Source of the DNA: an uncultured Oscillospiraceae bacterium
GTDB lineage: Bacteria > Bacillota > Clostridia > Oscillospirales > Oscillospiraceae
Assembly: GCA_934597345.1 (NCBI GenBank)
Contig: CAKTRJ010000054.1
Span: 1 to 9,655, forward strand
DNA length: 9,655 bases
Direction of reading: 5' to 3'
Both the position numbers and the translations under genes were made by a program. Shown one piece after another: positions 6,411 to 9,655 of the stretch; within the stretch, counting starts at the first letter, position 1, and each line of letters starts with the position of its first letter. The notes under the pieces were generated by a model, which saw only the letters and a program-made list of their open reading frames with translations, was not told where the DNA came from and ran no database searches.

Positions 6411-6442
6411 GGCAAGCAGACAAACCGGAATTGGTCAGTCAA

Positions 6443-6766
6443 TCAATGCTTCAATTTTTCTTTATCAGTAGTACCGGATACTCCACTCTCAACAATGTTA
6501 CCGTCTCTCAGTGTGTAGTTGTAAACCGAAGTCGGCTCATCTTCATAGACCACATCAATAGTCCACTCATTGTAGGAAAGTAGGATATTAGCAAATGAGT
6601 GTTTTACCTCAATGCTCTGTATGTCTGTTTCGCTGTAGTTCTCTTGTTTTAGGTAGTCCCACATTTTGTTTTCAATGGTGTTTTTGCCAATGCCAACATA
6701 TAAGAAACTGCCTAAAATAATGACTGCCAGGAAAATACAAATACCTATAATCAACTTCTTTTTCAT
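6443..6766 (-). CDS. DUF3139-type small membrane-anchored protein
   Basis: This 107-residue protein points against all its neighbours. The start is well supported by AAAGGAG seven bases before the ATG on the minus strand. MKKK is followed by one strong membrane segment (about 5-25), and the rest should lie outside the cell. The sequence DYLKQENYSETDIQSIEVKH (37-56), then SYNEWTIDVVYEDEP (64-78), YNYTLRDGNIVESGVSG (82-98), is the pattern of the Firmicutes DUF3139 family, whose function is unknown. The gene is far more AT-rich than everything around it and sits between two element genes, so it is probably a separate insertion from a low-GC Firmicute. It has its own promoter upstream (6871-6899). 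Confidence 0.82.
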   Translation of the reverse strand: MKKKLIIGICIFLAVIILGSFLYVGIGKNTIENKMWDYLKQENYSETDIQSIEVKHSFANILLSYNEWTIDVVYEDEPTSVYNYTLRDGNIVESGVSGTTDKEKLKH

Positions 6767-6862
6767 ACAATCGCTCCTTTGTCAACCGGCAGTTGGCTTA
6801 ATTAACAATCTTCAAGCTGGTATTTTTCAAGCCATCAGACTCCTTCGTCAAATCCTGATTTG

Positions 6863-6892
6863 TTTACTTCATGATAACGTATATCTCATAAT
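6863..6892 (+). promoter_or_regulatory. Candidate promoter for the 6932 gene
   Basis: TTTACT (6863-6868) and CATAAT (6887-6892) are 18 bases apart in a very AT-rich stretch, 40 bases before the 6932 start. It overlaps the minus-strand promoter almost completely. Confidence 0.5.
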
Positions 6893-6899
6893 ATGTAAA
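6871..6899 (-). promoter_or_regulatory. Candidate promoter for the DUF3139 gene
   Basis: On the minus strand, TTTACA (6899-6894) and TATCAT (6876-6871) are 17 bases apart, about 105 bases before the DUF3139 ATG. The TTTAC and GTAAA ends of the 6863-6899 stretch mirror each other. The rest of the spacer (6767-6862) holds no gene I can support. Confidence 0.5.
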
Positions 6900-6931
6900 G
6901 TCAATTTCTGCGCCGAAAGGAGACCAAAATC

Positions 6932-7408
6932 TTGGAAAATGTAATTCAATTTCATATCCGACCATCCCGCCCGGAGGAGGCGGGCTTATTTTATACCCCG
7001 CACCCCGAAGAAGATAAGCGGCTGGGTACCGTTGGACATGTCCGTATGGACTTCGGGCGCAGCGGCAACGAGTTCTGGCATACCTGGTGGCCCCGCGGCC
7101 CGGAGGAGCTGAACAGCCCCACGTTCAAGCTGGAGCTGCAGGAGGTCGTGGACACGCTGCGGGAGAGTATGCTGAAAAACCGCTTCGCTATGGAGCGTTT
7201 CTGTTATGAACACGGCGGCAAAATCAGCGGCGGCTGGACACAAAACTACGGCTACATCGTAGAAACCGAGCATTACCGCTACTGCCTGCGCTGCAATCCG
7301 TCCCCTGGAGATTATAACTGCTACTGTACGGCCTATGATCTGGATGTCCAGCGGCAGAACATGGCGCAGAGTACCGGCCCCGATATGACGATGGGAGGGC
7401 TGATATGA
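6932..7408 (+). CDS. Conserved mobile-element protein of unknown function, TTG start
   Basis: The product is 158 residues. The start is TTG at 6932, nine bases after AAGGAG (6917-6922); no better ATG lies near. The fold looks compact: FHIRPSRPEEAGLFYTP (7-23), GHVRMDFGRSGNEFWHTWWPRGPEEL (35-60), a helix with ELQEVVDTLRESML (68-81), and NYGYIVETEHYRYCLRCNPSPGDYNCY (105-131). The Trp/His-rich FWHTWWP and the ETEHYRYCLRC segment are the most distinctive marks. There is no signal peptide or membrane segment. I remember proteins with these motifs in Tn1549-like and related elements, always unnamed. The first codons are AT-rich and the rest GC-rich, so its 5' end lies at the edge of the AT-rich inverted insert. 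The final bases (ATGGGAGGGCT) repeat those at the end of ardA. Confidence 0.85.
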   Translation: MENVIQFHIRPSRPEEAGLFYTPHPEEDKRLGTVGHVRMDFGRSGNEFWHTWWPRGPEELNSPTFKLELQEVVDTLRESMLKNRFAMERFCYEHGGKISGGWTQNYGYIVETEHYRYCLRCNPSPGDYNCYCTAYDLDVQRQNMAQSTGPDMTMGGLI

Positions 7409-7449
7409 GCGGGCGATATGCCTCTCCGCGAGGCCCTCCCCATTTTGTT
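7391..7449 (+). terminator. Hairpin terminator spanning the end of the 6932 gene
   Basis: GGGAGGGC (7393-7400), in the last codons of the gene, pairs exactly with GCCCTCCC (7433-7440). A small inner stem CCTC/GAGG (7421-7424 with 7429-7432) lies in the loop, and ATTTTGTTTT follows. The stem hides GGAGGG, which would otherwise serve as ribosome site for the ATG at 7405. Confidence 0.6.
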
Positions 7450-7494
7450 TTCTGCGTTCCGCGTCTTTCCGTTGACTTGTGGGAAGTTGTGTGA
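7405..7494 (+). CDS. Doubtful 29-codon ORF overlapping the 6932 stop
   Basis: The ATG overlaps the upstream stop as ATGA and has GGGAGGG ten bases before it, the same arrangement as the ardA/5454 junction. It reads MSGRYASPRGPPHFVF and ends after DLWEVV. It has no recognisable domain, and most of it lies in a terminator hairpin and a promoter-like stretch. It may be the shortened start of a lost gene or a leader peptide; it may also be chance. Confidence 0.2.
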   Translation: MSGRYASPRGPPHFVFCVPRLSVDLWEVV

Positions 7495-7500
7495 TAGATG
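7472..7500 (+). promoter_or_regulatory. Candidate promoter for the lipoprotein gene at 7535
   Basis: A good -35 TTGACT (7472-7477) is followed after 17 bases by TAGATG (7495-7500), a poor -10. It lies just after the 7391-7449 terminator and 34 bases before the ATG, which is where a promoter would be expected. Confidence 0.4.
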
Positions 7501-7534
7501 TTTGTGTTACCAAAAACGGAAGGAGATTGCACAA

Positions 7535-8200
7535 ATGAAGAAGATCACACTACTGGCAGCCAGCGCACTGCTGCTTCTCACGGCCTGCGGACAGGTGGAG
7601 AGCAGCCCAGCAGAGGTTGTACCACCATCGGCAATCGTGACACAGGAGGATGTCCAGCAGCCACAGGCAACACCCAAACCCGCTACGGCAGTGAAAGAAC
7701 TGGACACGGTATCGGGTGCTGCGGAGGAGCAGCCCCCAGAGGGAAAAGCTCCTCAGACGGAAACTGTCCCACAAACAACTCAACCCCTTGAGCCGGTCGA
7801 GGAACCTACAGAGGACATTCCCTCCGAGACCGTCCACGCCAAGACCGGCTATGTGGAGCCGGAGCCTGCTCCAAAACCGGAACCTACGCCCGAACCTACA
7901 GCCCCGGCAGACTGTCAGGCCGCCATCGACGCGGCCAATGCCTACGCGGTCACGCAGTACGGCGTGGTCACGGACAGCGGCCTGACGCTGGACAACAGCG
8001 CCTACCGCTTCCCCGCCGCAGTGCCGGTGGACGCCTCACAGGAGACGTTGGAGGCCAAGGTGCGGGACATGGTGGACTTCACGTTCCGTCAGCTCATGAT
8101 ACAGGCAGGGCGGGACAGCGTGGCAGACGCCGGTTTCCACTGCAACGTCTGCATCGTGGAGGATAGCGGGAGCCTGCTGATCTACGTTCTCTACGAATAA
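7535..8200 (+). CDS. Proline-rich lipoprotein with a small C-terminal domain
   Basis: The product is 221 residues. The start is the ATG at 7535, nine bases after AAGGAG (7520-7525); an in-frame ATG at 7418 would put 39 non-signal residues before the lipobox and is rejected. The signal is MKKITLLAASALLLLTAC with lipidated Cys18. Residues 20-125 are a low-complexity spacer rich in Pro, Glu, Thr and Gln, ending in a PEPxPKPEPTPEPT stretch that looks suited to crossing the cell wall. Residues 127-221 form a compact domain: CQAAIDAANAYAVTQYG, FPAAVPVDASQETLEAKVRDMV, FRQLMIQAG, then FHCNVCIVEDSGSLLIYVLYE. Cys203 and Cys206 form CNVC; Cys127 starts the domain. It probably presents this domain at the cell surface. 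I know similar lipoproteins near conjugation genes but no proven role. Confidence 0.85.
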   Translation: MKKITLLAASALLLLTACGQVESSPAEVVPPSAIVTQEDVQQPQATPKPATAVKELDTVSGAAEEQPPEGKAPQTETVPQTTQPLEPVEEPTEDIPSETVHAKTGYVEPEPAPKPEPTPEPTAPADCQAAIDAANAYAVTQYGVVTDSGLTLDNSAYRFPAAVPVDASQETLEAKVRDMVDFTFRQLMIQAGRDSVADAGFHCNVCIVEDSGSLLIYVLYE

Positions 8201-8219
8201 AATTCGATACCCTAAACGC

Positions 8220-8247
8220 AAAGCCTCTCTGGCAACAGAGGGGCTTT
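8220..8247 (+). terminator. Terminator of the proline-rich lipoprotein gene
   Basis: AAAGCCTCTCT (8220-8230) pairs with AGAGGGGCTTT (8237-8247) through 11 bp including one G-T wobble, with a 6-base loop. The T-run is short (TTT, then ACCTTTTG). It begins 20 bases after the stop codon. Confidence 0.75.
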
Positions 8248-8383
8248 ACCTTTTGAAAAAAGACCTGCTAAGAAAAGTCAAGTAGAAATTTTAACGTAGC
8301 GTTACTGGGAAATGAGTATAGCGAACCAAGCCGCTTTGCATCTCAGAAATGAAACGGCGGCCAGCCAATGCTTTATGGTGAGA
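8248..8383. other. Non-coding stretch holding the IS110 downstream end
   Basis: These 136 bases separate the lipoprotein terminator from the transposase stop. I see no credible gene. On the minus strand (transposase sense) a -35-like TTGACT (8281-8276) points out of the element. IS110-family circle junctions are known to create a promoter from a -35 at one end and a -10 at the other, so the element boundary may lie shortly beyond it, at about 8256-8275. No inverted or target repeats are evident, as is usual for this family. Confidence 0.45.
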
Positions 8384-9595
8384 TCAGGCGGTGAGTTCCA
8401 GCGACTCCAAATAGGCTTTCACAGTGGCGTAGTAGATCCGCAGGAACTTGTTGGCGGAGGCCATCATGTAGACGCGGTATGGCTTGCCCTCGGCGCGTTT
8501 CCTGTCCATGAACAGGTAGACCGGTTCATCCAATGGCGACTTCTGCAAATAGACGCCCATGACAAGAAACAGTGTCCGCCGCAAGGACGACGCACCAACT
8601 TTGCTCATGCTCTTGTGCCTGCCGGTTACATCGCCGGAATCGTTTGGCGGAGCATCCAGTCCGGCGTAGGCCACGAGCGCTTTCTTGGAATAAAAGCGAC
8701 GCACATCCCCAATTTCGGCTATGAGCTGCGGCCCCAGAGTTGGGCCTACGCCGAACATATCCATGACAACGGGATATTCCGGCAGCATGGAAGCCAATGA
8801 TTGCATTTCGTGTTTGAGTGCAGCAAGCGCAGCAGAAGTCGCTCTGAGTTGAGCAACAGCCTGCTCCACGAGTAGCTTTGTCGTTTCGGATTTTGGCATA
8901 ACGCCAATGTGCCCGCTGGCTTCGACGTAAATGGTGTGCGCTTTTTCCTCGCTGAAATTGTAGCCGTGTTTTCTGCACCAACGCTGGTATTTGTTTGTGA
9001 AGACCTTTTCGGATTTCTCGCTGACGCAGCGGCAATGCCAGAATTCGGCCACAAAATCTACCCACTTTTCACTCCCATCTGCACGGGCGGGACTGCTGAA
9101 CAAACGGTTTACATTGGGAAATACCGTATCCAGCAACGAGATCAGATTGTTCTTCAGAATCGTCTGCACCTTGGAATACTGCCGATACTGACGGTAGCAG
9201 TTCTTCAGCAGCAGTCGGGTATCTTCCTCCGGAATGTACCTCGGCAAAGTAAGCCAGCGGTCAAGGCCGTAGTTTGCCAGCTTTACGGCATCCTTTCGGT
9301 CGGTCTTGACCCGCCTCAGATCGTTGTTCCCGTAGCCATGCACCAGCTTCGCATTGACGACGGAAACATATAGCCCTGCGTCGTGAAGCAGCTTTGCAAC
9401 CGGCGCATGGTAGTTTCCTGTGGCCTCCATGACCACGCGTGTCTCACCGTTCAGGCTTTTGAGCCGCCTTGCCAGCTTGCTCAGTTCACTGTCGGTGTGA
9501 CGGACTTCAAAGGGCGAGATGACGACCTCTCCAAAGGGGCGCATGACGGCAATCGTGCTTCTGCCTTTGGAAATGTCAATGCCAACAGAGTTCAT
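8384..9595 (-). CDS. IS110-family transposase (DEDD recombinase)
   Basis: The product is 403 residues. The start is the ATG at 9595, seven bases after GGAGG on the minus strand; an in-frame ATG at 9634 would precede the ribosome site and is rejected. The N-terminal RuvC-like domain shows the DEDD set: Asp7 in GIDISK, Glu57 in VVMEATGNYH, Asp99 and Asp102 in KTDRKDAVKLA. A long helical linker (about 120-270) carries a Cys/Trp-rich part, EFWHCRCVSEKSEK. The C-terminal Tnp domain begins at FGVGPTLGPQLIAEIGDVRRF (281-301) and includes AYAGLDAPPNDSGD. It ends in SMSKVGASSLRRTL, where Ser331 is the likely catalytic serine by analogy with IS621. Length and motifs are complete, with no frameshift, so it may be active. 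It recombines element ends with a target through a circular intermediate. Confidence 0.95.
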   Translation of the reverse strand: MNSVGIDISKGRSTIAVMRPFGEVVISPFEVRHTDSELSKLARRLKSLNGETRVVMEATGNYHAPVAKLLHDAGLYVSVVNAKLVHGYGNNDLRRVKTDRKDAVKLANYGLDRWLTLPRYIPEEDTRLLLKNCYRQYRQYSKVQTILKNNLISLLDTVFPNVNRLFSSPARADGSEKWVDFVAEFWHCRCVSEKSEKVFTNKYQRWCRKHGYNFSEEKAHTIYVEASGHIGVMPKSETTKLLVEQAVAQLRATSAALAALKHEMQSLASMLPEYPVVMDMFGVGPTLGPQLIAEIGDVRRFYSKKALVAYAGLDAPPNDSGDVTGRHKSMSKVGASSLRRTLFLVMGVYLQKSPLDEPVYLFMDRKRAEGKPYRVYMMASANKFLRIYYATVKAYLESLELTA

Positions 9596-9613
9596 TTGCA
9601 TTCCTCCCATCTG

Positions 9614-9655
9614 TGAATCGCAACCGGAATCCATCTTTTACTCATTGCCGATTCA
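9614..9655 (-). repeat. Stem-loop just upstream of the transposase ribosome site
   Basis: On the plus strand TGAATC+GCAA (9614-9623) pairs with TTGC and GATTCA (9645-9648 and 9650-9655), giving 10 bp with a single bulged C and a 21-base loop. It ends exactly at the window edge, so the stem may continue. It lies where the 3' part of an IS110-group bridge RNA or a transposase leader would be. Confidence 0.5.

Larger units (their letters stand above)
2970..8247 (+). mobile_element. Accessory block, probably part of an integrative conjugative element
   Basis: The block begins right after the tRNA-Gly gene and runs to the IS110 element. It contains an ArdA-type antirestriction gene, a related paralogue, a Cys/His-rich small protein and two proteins of the kind I remember from Tn1549-like elements of Clostridia. 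It also has a lipoprotein and an inverted AT-rich gene, with hairpin terminators between several genes. Base usage is less GC-rich than in the topoisomerase. No integrase, relaxase or coupling ATPase lies in the window, and I could not find a repeat of the tRNA 3' end, so the limits are inferred rather than seen. Confidence 0.6.
8265..9655 (-). mobile_element. IS110-family insertion sequence, upstream end outside the window
   Basis: The element is defined by its transposase (8384-9595, minus). The downstream limit is a guess near 8265, from the outward -35 at 8281-8276. The upstream end is not in the window; a stem-loop sits at the edge (9614-9655). IS110 elements lack classical terminal inverted repeats and integrate through a circular form. 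Members of the IS110 group encode a bridge RNA upstream of the transposase, which here would be mostly beyond base 9655. Confidence 0.8.

Noticed and set aside
7418..7534. Longer N-terminus for the proline-rich lipoprotein
   Set aside because: It would place 39 mixed residues in front of a complete lipoprotein signal that has its own ribosome site.
8312..8800. 162-codon plus-strand frame antisense to the transposase 3' end
   Set aside because: No ribosome site or known domain; it is the complement of a well-defined IS110 transposase.
9596..9634. Longer N-terminus for the transposase from an upstream ATG
   Set aside because: The GGAGG ribosome site lies after that ATG, and the family normally begins a few residues before GIDISK, as the 9595 start does.
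1..9655. CRISPR array, rRNA, integrase, relaxase, toxin-antitoxin pair or plasmid origin
   Set aside because: I looked for regularly spaced repeats and the hallmark motifs of these and saw none. The only direct repeat noted is the two-copy 17-mer at the terminators.

Overview
The window looks like a chromosome-to-accessory junction from a GC-rich, Gram-positive gut-type Clostridia, most like the Oscillospiraceae (Flavonifractor/Oscillibacter-type). This is inferred from strong AGGAGG ribosome sites, a GC-rich ParC-like topoisomerase, lipoproteins with short Firmicutes-type signal peptides, and an antirestriction module of the kind carried by Tn916/Tn1549-type conjugative elements of Clostridia. 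No database search was possible, so family assignments rest on recognised motifs and remembered family sequences.

Layout. Positions 1-2969 look like core chromosome. They hold the 3' nine-tenths of a type IIA topoisomerase A subunit (1-2013), a spacer packed with four consecutive hairpins (2018-2163), a small lipoprotein gene (2197-2841), and a tRNA-Gly(GCC) gene (2894-2969) with a consensus sigma-A promoter. From about 2970 to 8247 the content is accessory. A perfect palindrome and a strong terminator follow the tRNA. Next come an unknown conserved element protein (3283-3975), a Cys/His-rich small protein (4068-4295), an ArdA-type antirestriction protein (4273-5457) and an ArdA-related paralogue (5454-6374). 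After these lie an inverted AT-rich DUF3139 gene (6443-6766), a further element protein (6932-7408) and a proline-rich lipoprotein (7535-8200). At the right end is an IS110-family transposase on the minus strand (8384-9595), whose upstream end runs off the window.

How the genes may work together. The 4068-6374 genes are packed with overlaps (23 bp, then ATGA) and are probably translated as one operon. ArdA proteins mimic DNA and blunt type I restriction enzymes when an element enters a new host, so this cluster is probably the establishment/anti-defence part of an integrative conjugative element. The genes on either side of it are separated by intrinsic-terminator-like hairpins. Two of these hairpins end in the same 17-base tail placed just before a gene, suggesting shared transcription control. 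No integrase, relaxase or conjugation ATPase is visible, so this is one part of a larger element or a remnant. The IS110 element may encode a guide (bridge) RNA beyond the right edge.
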